This document shows positions 19,873-28,465 of a stretch of 32,313 nt of DNA, piece by piece. Below the pieces are notes generated by a model. It made no database searches. It was not told where the DNA came from and worked only from the letters and a program-made list of their open reading frames with translations. How positions within the stretch are numbered: the stretch's first letter is position 1; every line of letters begins with the position of its first letter. Source of the stretch: a virus. The stretch spans positions 1-32,313 of the IMG/VR virus record IMGVR_UViG_3300008120_000179, one strand, 5' to 3'. A program made the position numbers and the translations under genes.

Positions 19873-21672
19873 TTATGCTACGTTCCCCGTTGCGGCCATG
19901 AGAAAATATCGCGTCGTAACTTCGCCCGTCATCCAATTATGAGTTGATGACGTCAGAATCGCCCGCCCCCACGGCAGCCGAGTAAGCAGCGCAGAAAAGT
20001 CCGACGCGCCACCCGTACCGCCGTCGTTGTTGAATGACAGATCATGCACGGCTCCGACGTTGTGCGGCATGACGGCCGTAGTTCGCAGGGCAGACCACGA
20101 CGTTTCTACGCTTGCGTTATCGGGATGCGCGAACGTATGACGGTAAAGCTTGGCAAGCGCAACGGCCATAGTTGCAGACGTCTGTATGGCGTTGAGTTGG
20201 ATGCGATAGTTGCCCTCGTTATCATCGTTCACTACCGGCTCACTTCCCGCCGTTGTGGTTGCTTCGACATAACCGCCAACGACGTCCGGAAGGTATTTGT
20301 AGCGCGTGTTCTCATGCACCAAAACCAGGGTCGTCTGTCCCGATTCGGGACGCTTGAAATACAACTGATTTGTCTGGACCATCGGTCCGCGTCTGCCGTC
20401 CGGCATGTCTTCTTCCGGCAGAAACACGGGCGCGTTGTGGACGATCGGCTCGACATTGATTGATCGCGATCCACGCGAACCGGTCTGCAGATACGCAATT
20501 TGTTTAGCGTCTTCCTGGAACTCCGACTCCCAGCGAATTTCAACTTTGCCGATGTTGCTTTCGCCGCGCCGTGTCGATGGCCTTTCGGTCATGCGAAGCG
20601 CTCCGACTTGAGCATCGTAAGCCGTTGCGTGGTTGTCGCCGGCATTGGGCGAACCGATACGCCGCGGCCGCCATGTGATCGTAAACGCCGGGCTTCCGAG
20701 TATCTCCGAAACCTCTATGCCGTACGACATCTTCACGCCGAACGCTTCGCATAGGTCTCGCATCACGTCGTATGCCGTCGTGTCGGTCCGCGCCCATGAG
20801 TACTTGTCGGAGGAGCTTAGTAGCCCACCTTCTGCGCCGCCGCCCGAGCTTATCCGCGTCATCACCGCAACCTCGGTTGCAGACAGCGCCGCGCCCGCCG
20901 TACGTGGCAGTGATTCGTACGTCGATCGGTACAGCGTGATTGCAGAGTCTGCGATTTTCACCAGTTGAGCGTTGTTCGTGAATGCGTTGAACGCGGTCAC
21001 GCCCCGCAGGTAATGTTCCGACAAAACCGCACCGACGTTTGCAGCGTACTTTTCCAGAAGGTCGGACAAAAACGAATGCCCGCGTCGGTAGGCGCCGAAA
21101 AGGTCGTGGAACTGATTGCGTCCGCGCTCGTTGGTGCTGAGCGTTTGGAAGACCTTATGGTACGTTCCGTATACGGTCGGCTGCGTTCCGAGCGTGAGCC
21201 AAAAATACGCGGCGTCTACGCTCTTCATGGCGTGATACACGACATCCACGAGTTCGATTTCGTAGCTGTAAATGTCCCCTGCTTCCGGCACGGCGTCGAA
21301 GCCTTCGATGACGTCTTCACATCCGACGAACTCTGTCGTCCACGTTACGCCGCCCGTACCACGGTCGGAGTACAGCACGAACACATTGCGATCGGGGACC
21401 GGTGGCGGCGGCAATGTGGGGTCCTGCCCTTCTTGCAATGCCTGGCTCATCCCCACCGGAAGGTAGTTGAGAGCCAGTTTCAATTTCAGCGTCTGCGGTT
21501 CGATCATACCGAACGGCAGCGTGTCGAACTCCGCCGTATGGTCACCGATTTCAAGGAGTGCCACGCCGTCAACCATCGTTGCGGCGTCAGCAAGCGATCC
21601 ATCCCACGGGATGTAGTCCAGCCGGATACGCCAGCCCGTAGGCAGTGTTCTTTCGATGCGGTAGCGTGCCAT
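19873..21672 (-). CDS. Large tail-tip/baseplate hub protein
   Basis: This 599-residue protein starts at a TAATG overlap with the previous gene. The first 150 residues include LDYIPWDGSLADAAT, VALLEIGDHTAEFD and PQTLKLKLALNYLPVG, resembling the beginning of distal-tail proteins that sit under the tail tube. The middle is helical (FGAYRRGHSFLSDLLEKYAAN), and the last part is beta-rich with GRAILTSSTHNWMTGEVTTRYFLM. It is probably the tail hub or Tal-like protein that initiates tail assembly around the tape measure. The precise family is not certain; no peptidase or lysozyme motif is apparent. Confidence 0.65.
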   Translation of the reverse strand: MARYRIERTLPTGWRIRLDYIPWDGSLADAATMVDGVALLEIGDHTAEFDTLPFGMIEPQTLKLKLALNYLPVGMSQALQEGQDPTLPPPPVPDRNVFVLYSDRGTGGVTWTTEFVGCEDVIEGFDAVPEAGDIYSYEIELVDVVYHAMKSVDAAYFWLTLGTQPTVYGTYHKVFQTLSTNERGRNQFHDLFGAYRRGHSFLSDLLEKYAANVGAVLSEHYLRGVTAFNAFTNNAQLVKIADSAITLYRSTYESLPRTAGAALSATEVAVMTRISSGGGAEGGLLSSSDKYSWARTDTTAYDVMRDLCEAFGVKMSYGIEVSEILGSPAFTITWRPRRIGSPNAGDNHATAYDAQVGALRMTERPSTRRGESNIGKVEIRWESEFQEDAKQIAYLQTGSRGSRSINVEPIVHNAPVFLPEEDMPDGRRGPMVQTNQLYFKRPESGQTTLVLVHENTRYKYLPDVVGGYVEATTTAGSEPVVNDDNEGNYRIQLNAIQTSATMAVALAKLYRHTFAHPDNASVETSWSALRTTAVMPHNVGAVHDLSFNNDGGTGGASDFSALLTRLPWGRAILTSSTHNWMTGEVTTRYFLMAATGNVA

Positions 21673-22163
21673 TATGACCGGTATTTGTGGGCGAACACCG
21701 CCGCGAGTGTGCGGTTGCCCTGTTGAACATTCAATGACTCATCCCATGACCGCAACGTGACCGGATAGGCCGTGCCCGCAGTTGACGGCCACGTACGCGA
21801 GCCACCTTCTATCCTGATGTACAAATGCTTTTGCCCCGTCGCAACTCCGGCGATCGTCACAAGGTCGTCGATGTCTTGCAGGTCAGCGGCCGAGGTTGCG
21901 GCGTAGCTGAACGGAAAGCTTTGGATGTTGAACGTTCCGCGCCGTGTGACGTATGAAACCGCCTCGCCGCCAACGTCCGTGATCTCTTCGGCGTTCACTT
22001 CCGGCTTGGCTTCGGGTTTGACGATGTAGTACGTTGCAGAGGTCGCAGACGTTAGCGCCGTGATTGCACATGTCCGCATACCGTACGCATCCGGCGTTGT
22101 GCCGGGCGTTGTGTTGACGGCAGAACCGTACACGGTCACCTTCCAATTCGATTTTGCGCTCAT
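21672..22163 (-). CDS. Minor tail protein (distal-tail candidate)
   Basis: This 163-residue protein overlaps the tape-measure stop by ATGA. It is beta-rich with few helices: WKVTVYGSAVNTTPG, CAITALTSATSATYYIV, EEITDVGGEAVSYVTRRGTFNIQSFPFSY, HLYIRIEGGSRTW and a C-terminal LRSWDESLNVQQGNRT. In siphoviruses the gene after the tape measure usually encodes the distal tail protein or a tail completion protein. The RRGTF-x-I segment resembles tail-tube-like folds, so it could be a ring protein at the tail tip. No domain is certain. Confidence 0.6.
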   Translation of the reverse strand: MSAKSNWKVTVYGSAVNTTPGTTPDAYGMRTCAITALTSATSATYYIVKPEAKPEVNAEEITDVGGEAVSYVTRRGTFNIQSFPFSYAATSAADLQDIDDLVTIAGVATGQKHLYIRIEGGSRTWPSTAGTAYPVTLRSWDESLNVQQGNRTLAAVFAHKYRS

Positions 22164-25100
22164 CGCATTCTCCTTGCAAGCATTCGTGAACGGTCACGTT
22201 CATAAAGATAGGTATCTAGTCCGACGTTCACACCGACTTGCGTTTGCGATTGCAGCCCGTTCGGCATGGAGTCCAGACGCTGACGTATCGCATTCAATGA
22301 CGCCCGCATCTGTTGGAGTTCAGTTATCGGCGTAGCGCCCGTGAACGTGTCCAGCGCGCCGCCCTTGTTGAGATGTTCGGCAAGCGCCCGATGCTTTTTC
22401 GTTGCCTTGGCATTGAGTACATACTCTTGTCCGTGGACAACACCCGCAACCGCGTTTGCTGGCATGTCTCCGGTATAACCGCCCGTGTCGAACGATCCGA
22501 TGGCAGCCGATACGAGGGCTTTGAGCGTTGCAACCGCTGCCGTACCTGCAATGATCCCGAAAGGCCCCGGAATGATTGACGCGAAGCCACCAATGATAGT
22601 TGGAGCGTAGAGATTCAAAAGAGATTGCACGGTTGAAGCGACGATAGACTTCAGAGCGTCGCCCGCCGTCTGCGATCCCGCCAACAGTCCGGCAAATGCC
22701 GCACCCGCCGCGGTCCCGATTTGTGCGAGCGCTTGTTCCTGAGTATCCGCGGCGTCTTGTGCGGTCTTTTTCTCTTTGTCTTTGAGTTCCGCGGTCTGCT
22801 GTTCAGCCTTTGCAACGATGGCCGCGCGCGCCTCTTCGTAGAGCTTCTCAGATTCAAAGTTCGCCAACCGCAGCGCGTCGAGTTCGGAGTTCTTCCGGCG
22901 TTCGACTTCCACGATTTGCGCGGCTATGTCTTCCTGTGCCTTGCGGAGTTCCTGAAGGCGCGCTATCGAATCATTGGCCGCCGCGAGTTGCTGATCAGCG
23001 ATGGTCTGAAATACCGAACCAATGAGCGCCGCCGTCGCGCCCGCCTGCTGTTCTTTGGCCTTTTCCAGTTCCGCAAACTTCGCCGCGGCTTCTTGGTACG
23101 ATACCTCGCCGGCCTTGACTGATTCGATCAGCTTGTTTTGCTCATCATTCAATTCACGCGTCGCCCTGCTGGCCTCTGCAAACGGCGTTACAAAGTCCGC
23201 ATCCAACAACGCTTGGTTTATGCCCTTGATTGAATCGGCGAACGTGTCCGCCCCGATGCCGTCCAATGCCGCGCGGACCTTGACAGATACATCATTCGTG
23301 GTCTTCACGATGTCCGCCGCGGCCTTGTCGTAGGCGTCGCGTATCTGCAACGCAAACGGGTTTGCCGTATCGCCCGGCAACGTTAGAAGCTCCGACGTGA
23401 TCGTCTGCCGTAGTTCTGCAACGCGCTTTTTCGCGTCGTCGGTGCTGATGATGCCGGCGAGCAAATCGCGATTGATACGTTCCGCACCGGCAACGAACGC
23501 GGGTGTCGATTCGACGATCGCGTCAACGGCATCGGATAGGGTGCGTTCGGTGATGGCCCGTTGCGCTGTAACGATCTGATCGGCAAGCGCCACGTTACCA
23601 GCCTCGAAACGAGCCTGCAACTTGGCGAGCGCTGACTCTGCAAGTTTGGCCTGAATGTCGGCTACCTTCTTTTCTGCTTCGGCTGCCAACTTCAGACGGT
23701 CGGCCGCGGCCTTGCCTTCGATCTCACGTATACGCCGCGCGTTGTCAGCCCGCAGGATTTCGATACGCTTGTTTATGACCGCCTCTTCCGCGGTCCGCAG
23801 TTTGCCCTTTGACGTAAGCGCCTTGCGTTCGACTTCCAACGCTTGCAGAGCGTACTTTTCTTCGATGGCAAGACGTGCCTTTGCGCGCTCCTCTTCCGTG
23901 CCGAGCGTGTCGGCTTTGAGTAGTTCGGCTTGCTTGGCTTGTTCGGTCGTGAGGTCCTTCAAAGCGTCCTGCGCTTTCTTCAGAGCTTCGGCGTACTTCT
24001 TCGCGGCTTCCGCATCGGGCGGTGGGGCTTTCTTGATTTCCTCATTCAGAGCCTTTTGCGCGTCCGCTTGCTCCCCAGTTGCCTTTGCCGCCCCTTCCGT
24101 AGACTTCTTTACTTCGTCGGCTGCCTCTGCATTGCCCAGCAAAGCGTCTTTGATCTTGCCAAGGTCAAACGATGCGATCGCCGATATGAGGTTTGATATG
24201 TACGTCACCGCCTGCGCTGCGACGTCAACAATCGCCGCGATCGCGCCGACGGTCAACTCAATAATCGGGACTAGCTTATCGAGTGCGAACGCCAGCAAAC
24301 CAACGGCAAGGTTCAACGCCAGCATGATAGCCCGGTTGTTTACAATCGCAACAATCAGCTTCCCTAGCGTCGTGGCAACCTGCGCAATGATCGGCGTGAG
24401 CCGGACGAATAGCCCCGTAATGATCGGCAGTATCGGAGACAGCCCTTTGATGAGTTGCGGCAGGAACTCTCCTAGCGCATCGGCTACGGCCTGTATGACA
24501 ATGACAAGCGGCTCCAAAGCAACGCCAACGATAGCTTTCAGCGGTTCAATGAGCATCCCCACCAAATCGAGTATCGGCGTTAGCACGGCCGTGAGCAAGT
24601 TCGCAAGCGGGCCGGATAGCTTCTGCACAATCTCCACAATCAGACCGCCTATCTTTTCAAGGATGGGAGCGAGCGGAGTTAGGACGCTTTCCAGGATGGG
24701 GAGTAGCGATTCGATTATCGGCAGCAGGCTTTGAGCGATTGGGGCGAGCGCGTCGAGTAGCTGCGTACCTACCGTTTCAAAGATTTCCCCCAGTTCGTTT
24801 TGCAGACGGTTAAGAATCCCGCCCGCGTCGCTTTGCTGCTCCTTGACTGTCTCGAAGCTTTGACCGAGTACCTTGTTTGCTTCGGCCAGCTTTTCCGTAG
24901 GCGAAAGATTCGAGCGCAACGTTTCGGCCAGCTGCGGGTACTTCTTAGCAAGCGCATCGATAGCCGCGGCCCCTTCGGGGTCTGCAACGCCGCGCGAAAA
25001 AGCCTTTGCGACCTGCTCGCCTTTGACGGCGCCGTCGGTGAACACTTCCAAACCAGCCGACAACTTCGTTAGGTCTTCGGCGCTCTTGCCAGTAAAGCCG

Positions 25101-25582
25101 CCCAATGACGCAACCGATCCGGCGAGTTCGCGCGTTCGTTCGACGGGCAAACCGAGGTCGTTAGCAAGGTTCTTTGTAGACTTCCTTACCTTTTCGATTT
25201 CGGCGTCGACGTCTGCTATTCCCTGTTGAGTGAATGCAACTTCGAGCTTGTCCCCGAAATCGTCCGCAGCCTCGGCGCCCTTGACAAGGTTACTACCGAG
25301 CGCCGCGATGCCTTGTGCAGCCGCCCCACCGAGCGCCCCACCTGCAAGCGCTCCGAGCTTTGACACTTTGCCCTCGGCGCCCTTCGTGTCAACGTTGATT
25401 TTGACGGGACCGTCTAGCTTGTCTTTCTTACCGAGCGCGCTGTCGAGCTGGTCGTCGTCAACCTTGACAGTTACGGTAGGGTCTTCGCTTTCTAGCTTCT
25501 TTGCAAGTCCGAGAGCTTCCGCAACTTTTTTACGAAAGTCCCCGATGTCGAAACCAAGCTTTACCGTGCTTTGCGTTGCCAT
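22160..25582 (-). CDS. Tape measure protein
   Basis: This 1,140-residue protein is the longest in the genome and starts after AGGT with a three-base gap. It has an alpha-helical N-terminus, a long run of hydrophobic Leu/Ile/Pro-rich segments at about residues 270-470 that may insert into membranes, extensive coiled coil (about 500-680 and 850-960) rich in Glu, Lys and Ala, and a C-terminal region with a second hydrophobic stretch and FDTGGYTGDMP followed by VVHGQEYVLNAKA (about 1060-1085), the usual tape-measure ending. At about 1.5 angstrom per residue it predicts a tail near 170 nm. It sets tail length and helps DNA entry. Confidence 0.95.
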   Translation of the reverse strand: MATQSTVKLGFDIGDFRKKVAEALGLAKKLESEDPTVTVKVDDDQLDSALGKKDKLDGPVKINVDTKGAEGKVSKLGALAGGALGGAAAQGIAALGSNLVKGAEAADDFGDKLEVAFTQQGIADVDAEIEKVRKSTKNLANDLGLPVERTRELAGSVASLGGFTGKSAEDLTKLSAGLEVFTDGAVKGEQVAKAFSRGVADPEGAAAIDALAKKYPQLAETLRSNLSPTEKLAEANKVLGQSFETVKEQQSDAGGILNRLQNELGEIFETVGTQLLDALAPIAQSLLPIIESLLPILESVLTPLAPILEKIGGLIVEIVQKLSGPLANLLTAVLTPILDLVGMLIEPLKAIVGVALEPLVIVIQAVADALGEFLPQLIKGLSPILPIITGLFVRLTPIIAQVATTLGKLIVAIVNNRAIMLALNLAVGLLAFALDKLVPIIELTVGAIAAIVDVAAQAVTYISNLISAIASFDLGKIKDALLGNAEAADEVKKSTEGAAKATGEQADAQKALNEEIKKAPPPDAEAAKKYAEALKKAQDALKDLTTEQAKQAELLKADTLGTEEERAKARLAIEEKYALQALEVERKALTSKGKLRTAEEAVINKRIEILRADNARRIREIEGKAAADRLKLAAEAEKKVADIQAKLAESALAKLQARFEAGNVALADQIVTAQRAITERTLSDAVDAIVESTPAFVAGAERINRDLLAGIISTDDAKKRVAELRQTITSELLTLPGDTANPFALQIRDAYDKAAADIVKTTNDVSVKVRAALDGIGADTFADSIKGINQALLDADFVTPFAEASRATRELNDEQNKLIESVKAGEVSYQEAAAKFAELEKAKEQQAGATAALIGSVFQTIADQQLAAANDSIARLQELRKAQEDIAAQIVEVERRKNSELDALRLANFESEKLYEEARAAIVAKAEQQTAELKDKEKKTAQDAADTQEQALAQIGTAAGAAFAGLLAGSQTAGDALKSIVASTVQSLLNLYAPTIIGGFASIIPGPFGIIAGTAAVATLKALVSAAIGSFDTGGYTGDMPANAVAGVVHGQEYVLNAKATKKHRALAEHLNKGGALDTFTGATPITELQQMRASLNAIRQRLDSMPNGLQSQTQVGVNVGLDTYLYERDRSRMLARRMR

Positions 25583-25585
25583 GTG

Positions 25586-25990
25586 TTACCTGATGGTGTC
25601 GAGAATCAGCGCACAATAATCGCGCGCCTCTTCGTAGGTGATGGAATCGTATTCGATCGCTTCGGCGTCTTTGGCCGTGGCTTTGATGCACTCCAGAGCC
25701 AGACGCAAGGCCCCTATGGTCATCGGGATTTCAGAGACCATGCGATGTATGCGGGCTGCTTTCACCGTGTCGGATTTCGCCCACAGCGCGATCGCCTCCT
25801 GCGCTTTGTCGTCGCCAGCGGAAAGGGCGTTGATCGCCGTGGCAAAATCGGGGTTTGATTCGATCTCATCCATGAGCATCCGATTGATGCGCGGTGAGAT
25901 TGAGTCCTGAATGAGCGCCGCGATTTTGGCCGCCCACAATTCAAACGTTGGCGCGTTGCCTGCGGTGAGGGGCTGTGGTGTGATGTTCAT
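25586..25990 (-). CDS. Tail assembly protein (gpT-like candidate)
   Basis: This 134-residue protein begins at 25990 with AGGACAAGA at good spacing. It is acidic and helical: FELWAAKIAALIQDSI, PDFATAINALSAGD, RIHRMVSEIPMTIGALRLALE and YEEARDYCALIL. It lies between the tail-tube gene and tape measure, the usual place for tail assembly chaperones. The same frame is open a further 34 codons upstream, overlapping the end of the preceding gene in the -1 frame, so it could also be made as the downstream part of a frameshift product. Confidence 0.6.
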   Translation of the reverse strand: MNITPQPLTAGNAPTFELWAAKIAALIQDSISPRINRMLMDEIESNPDFATAINALSAGDDKAQEAIALWAKSDTVKAARIHRMVSEIPMTIGALRLALECIKATAKDAEAIEYDSITYEEARDYCALILDTIR

Positions 25991-25998
25991 TTCTTGTC

Positions 25999-26361
25999 CT
26001 ATTGTGGTTTGTAGCGTTTCGGTTTTTTCAGTCTGCGATGTGAAGTCTGTTCGATCATGTGGGCGTGTTGCCCGGCGTGTCCTGTCCACCACGGCCGCTT
26101 TTGAGTGACGGCCTTATGCGTCAGCATCCATTCGTAAAACCGCTCGTATGGCATGGCGAGAACGTCAGAGACCGACATCCCCCAAGGTTCGGATAGTTGC
26201 ATAGCAAGGGCGACGGGCCGCATTCGCTCCGGCAAGATGTCCACGTAATTGTCATCTGTTTCGAGTGTGAACCGATCGTCGGATTCGGTGAACCCGTACC
26301 TGTCCATGACAGGCACGGAAGCAATACGCCATTGCGAGGCTCTCCAGACGGCGAAATACAC
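25999..26361 (-). CDS. Tail assembly chaperone candidate (gpG-like), GTG start
   Basis: No ATG fits the upstream gene end; a GTG at 26361 lies one base after the preceding stop and has GGA upstream, giving 120 residues. An internal ATG at 26307 is less well supported. A beta-like N-terminal half leads to helices AMQLSEPWGMSVSDVLAMPYERFYEWMLTH (about 53-82), a pattern seen in tail assembly proteins. The C-terminus is basic (HRRLKKPKRYK). A run of six A residues near the 3' end could allow slippage into the next gene's frame. Confidence 0.55.
   Translation of the reverse strand: MYFAVWRASQWRIASVPVMDRYGFTESDDRFTLETDDNYVDILPERMRPVALAMQLSEPWGMSVSDVLAMPYERFYEWMLTHKAVTQKRPWWTGHAGQHAHMIEQTSHRRLKKPKRYKPQ
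26023..26029 (-). other. Possible -1 frameshift site (G AAA AAA)
   Basis: In frame, the gene reads CTG AAA AAA CCG. A one-base backward slip on GAAAAAA would enter the -1 frame, which is open through to 25586 and gives a fusion of about 258 residues, close to lambda gpGT in size. The heptamer is not the classical X XXY YYZ but allows G-U re-pairing. Confidence 0.35.
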
Positions 26362-26362
26362 C

Positions 26363-26956
26363 TCATTTCCACGCCTCGCAAAATCGTGTCAGCCATTCGG
26401 CCACCTCCGCGGCCGTCGCTGTCATCCACAGTTCAGAGTTCTCATCGCGTACCAACGTGCCCGTATTGGCCCCGTAAACGCGTTCTACGGCGTCGTAATC
26501 CGCACAAGCGATAACTACGCCCCTGCCGAGTTTCAACGTGTCCAGCGTGGCCGGAAACTCGGAAGCGTCATAGTACATCTGACGGGCTACCTCTGGGTTG
26601 GCGCTGAAATAGTCCCGCATGGTGCGCTCATGGTCGGCCTTCGCAATGGTGCGGGCGAACTCTTCCGTCAACGGTTCGCGTTCGGAACCGCCCTGCTCAC
26701 GTACCGCGGCCCTGTCGTGTGCGTCGTTCTCCAGCATGAGCCGGACGTTGCGGTCTAACCAGACCTTCGACGGCATTCCGATTTCGTCGATAAGCTCGGC
26801 AAGCAGCGGGTCATGCTGGCGTAGCCGTGCGATCGTCCGCAGGGTCCGCGTTACGCTCCGTTCCTGTGCATGTTTGCGCGCCTCTTCATAGTGCGGCCTG
26901 ACGACCTGTTCGTTGCCTAGCGTAATCGGAAGCATTGGAATATCTGCAATGGTCAT
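26363..26956 (-). CDS. Hypothetical tail-module protein
   Basis: The ATG at 26956 has AGGACAAGA upstream and gives 197 residues. The first half is helical and charged (RPHYEEARKHAQERS, then LRTIARLRQHDPLLAELIDEIG), and the second half mixes helices with EFPATLDTLKLGRGVVIACADYDAVERVYG. It starts 29 bases after a strong terminator that follows the major tail gene, so it is expressed less than the tube. Either it is a tail assembly chaperone or a tail accessory protein; I cannot tell which. Confidence 0.6.
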   Translation of the reverse strand: MTIADIPMLPITLGNEQVVRPHYEEARKHAQERSVTRTLRTIARLRQHDPLLAELIDEIGMPSKVWLDRNVRLMLENDAHDRAAVREQGGSEREPLTEEFARTIAKADHERTMRDYFSANPEVARQMYYDASEFPATLDTLKLGRGVVIACADYDAVERVYGANTGTLVRDENSELWMTATAAEVAEWLTRFCEAWK

Positions 26957-26984
26957 GTCTTGTCCTGTCTTGTCCGTGGTTGCA

Positions 26985-27045
26985 GAAAACAAAAGGGGCC
27001 AGAGCGCCGTGCCGCCGGACAAGGGAACGGCACGACGATAGCCCC
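26985..27045 (-). terminator. Terminator after the major tail protein gene
   Basis: Minus strand: outer GGGGC/GCCCC and inner CGTGCCG/CGGCACG stems with an internal loop, followed by TTTTGTTTT (26994-26986). It lies in the 98-base gap after the tail-tube gene. It would lower expression of the tape-measure and tip genes relative to the abundant head and tube proteins. Confidence 0.85.
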
Positions 27046-27054
27046 ATTGGTCAC

Positions 27055-27636
27055 TTATCCGAACACGACCTCACCATAAGGCGCTGTCGTTGCGCCGATG
27101 GTCGTGGTTGCGCCTGTCGTTGCAAACAGCGCGTGGACAGCGCTAGGAATCAGCAGGTCCTTTTCGAGCTTCTGCGCGATACAAACCAAGTTCGGCTTCA
27201 GGTATGTACCTGAAGAGAAATTGATTGATCCCGAACTCTGCGCGACCTTGAAAAGACCGAAATACGATAGGGTCTTGTTCGCGTCCGCGCCGCCTACGAT
27301 CTTAGGCCCCTTGAAACCAGCGGCGAGGGTTGTCCCCGTTGCAGCTGACCCGAGACGCGTATCGCCGTCCTCAAAGGGGACGTCTTCCGGCACGACTCCA
27401 GTAGAGACGCCGGCGTAGGTTTTGACGAACGTGTGAAAAGCCGAATCCGTTTGGATTTGGTCGAGGGTGAAAGTCGGTACGCCCGCGTCGTCCTTTGCGC
27501 CGTCCGTGCTGATCTGCGCTTGGCAGGTGTAGACGGGCGTGGTCGATGTGAGCGTCGTTTGGGTCGTGCCTACGGTGATGGAATAGAACGCTGAATAAGC
27601 GCCCCCACCGATCCCGTAGCCTTCAAACTTTGCCAT
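27055..27636 (-). CDS. Major tail (tube) protein
   Basis: This 193-residue protein has a GGAG ribosome-binding site and overlaps the glycosyltransferase gene by 14 bases. It is beta-rich with little charge: FYSITVGTTQTTL, VYTCQAQISTDGA, FTLDQIQTDSAFHTFV, a Gly/Ala/Thr-rich middle (TGTTLAAGFKGPKIVGG), and a strand-rich end. It is followed by a strong terminator, which fits a protein needed in many copies. Position before the chaperone and tape-measure genes is the best evidence. It would form the stacked hexamer rings of the tail tube. Confidence 0.75.
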   Translation of the reverse strand: MAKFEGYGIGGGAYSAFYSITVGTTQTTLTSTTPVYTCQAQISTDGAKDDAGVPTFTLDQIQTDSAFHTFVKTYAGVSTGVVPEDVPFEDGDTRLGSAATGTTLAAGFKGPKIVGGADANKTLSYFGLFKVAQSSGSINFSSGTYLKPNLVCIAQKLEKDLLIPSAVHALFATTGATTTIGATTAPYGEVVFG

Positions 27637-28453
27637 GTTTAGACTCCAGTTGTCTTAGTGATGAAATCTCGCGAACGTACACGTCTTCGTAGTAACGTCG
27701 GAGTTCGTGTTTCGGATGATCGCCTAGCCATCTGCCGATCAGAGTGGCGTTGCGCTCCAATTTCCGAATGAGTGCGCCGTCATCCTCCGAGTAGCCGTTG
27801 TGGATGACAACCAATGATGTGTCGACGATGCTGTAACCAGCGCCGCGGACCGCATGCGCGATTTGTTCGTGTGCGTAGCCCTCCCAACGAAGGGCCGGCA
27901 CGTTTCGATAGAGTCGTAATTGTTTGACGCTTGCATATTCGCAGTCGCCTCCGAGCATCTGCGGGTAGCGCGTCATGTGCGCCTGTGCTGCGTAGAACCC
28001 ACCGACGCCGGCGCCGTGACCATAGGCCGCGTAATTGATGCCGTCGTGTTGCGCGTGTGCGAGCATTTCGTCACAGTCGATCCAAAATATCCACTCGCAA
28101 GTGGCCATTGCTTGGCATAGGTTACGCGCCATCGCAAATGAAAACTTGCCAGCAGGGTACTTCCACAGTTGAGAGCGTACCGTACGCTGCGGATGCAATG
28201 CAACGTCAACCTCCGTTATCTCGCCTTCGCCCTTGTGCGGCTCGTTAAGCAAGATGCAAACCTGCGCATTGTTTGGCAGGGATGCCATACAGCGGCTGAG
28301 CGCCTTCAGGTCTTCCGGCCTTGCGATGATGCAGAACGACACGCCGAACGTATCGCGTTCAACGACGGCCTCCGGCGCCTGTTCGCTCTGTTTTGGTGCG
28401 GCCTTGTTTGCCTTCGGCGCGGTGGCCTTGTTCTTGGTTGGTTTCGTTGCCAT
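27623..28453 (-). CDS. Family 2-type glycosyltransferase
   Basis: This 276-residue protein has a disordered Lys/Ala/Pro-rich N-terminus (about 1-30), then a GT-A fold: SFCIIARPEDLKALSRCMASL (39-60), the FSFAMARNLCQAMA helix, WIFWIDCDEM with the DCDE metal-binding motif at 126-129, an acceptor-region segment (KQLRLYRNVPALRWEGYAHEQI) and a C-terminal helical part. These are typical of GT2 enzymes using nucleotide sugars. There is no membrane helix. It sits between tail-terminator and tail-tube genes, so it may glycosylate virion proteins. AGGACAAGA precedes its start. Confidence 0.85.
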   Translation of the reverse strand: MATKPTKNKATAPKANKAAPKQSEQAPEAVVERDTFGVSFCIIARPEDLKALSRCMASLPNNAQVCILLNEPHKGEGEITEVDVALHPQRTVRSQLWKYPAGKFSFAMARNLCQAMATCEWIFWIDCDEMLAHAQHDGINYAAYGHGAGVGGFYAAQAHMTRYPQMLGGDCEYASVKQLRLYRNVPALRWEGYAHEQIAHAVRGAGYSIVDTSLVVIHNGYSEDDGALIRKLERNATLIGRWLGDHPKHELRRYYEDVYVREISSLRQLESKHGKV

Positions 28454-28465
28454 ATTCTTGTCCTG

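Noticed and set aside
20965-21726. 253-codon plus-strand open frame
   Set aside because: It is antisense to the tail-tip hub gene and its downstream neighbour, without a ribosome-binding site or recognisable motifs.
23655-24734. Long (359-codon) plus-strand open frame
   Set aside because: It is entirely antisense to the tape-measure gene, has a Ser/Ala/Arg-rich composition typical of the reverse of Glu/Lys/Ala-rich coding DNA, and would be the only plus-strand gene.
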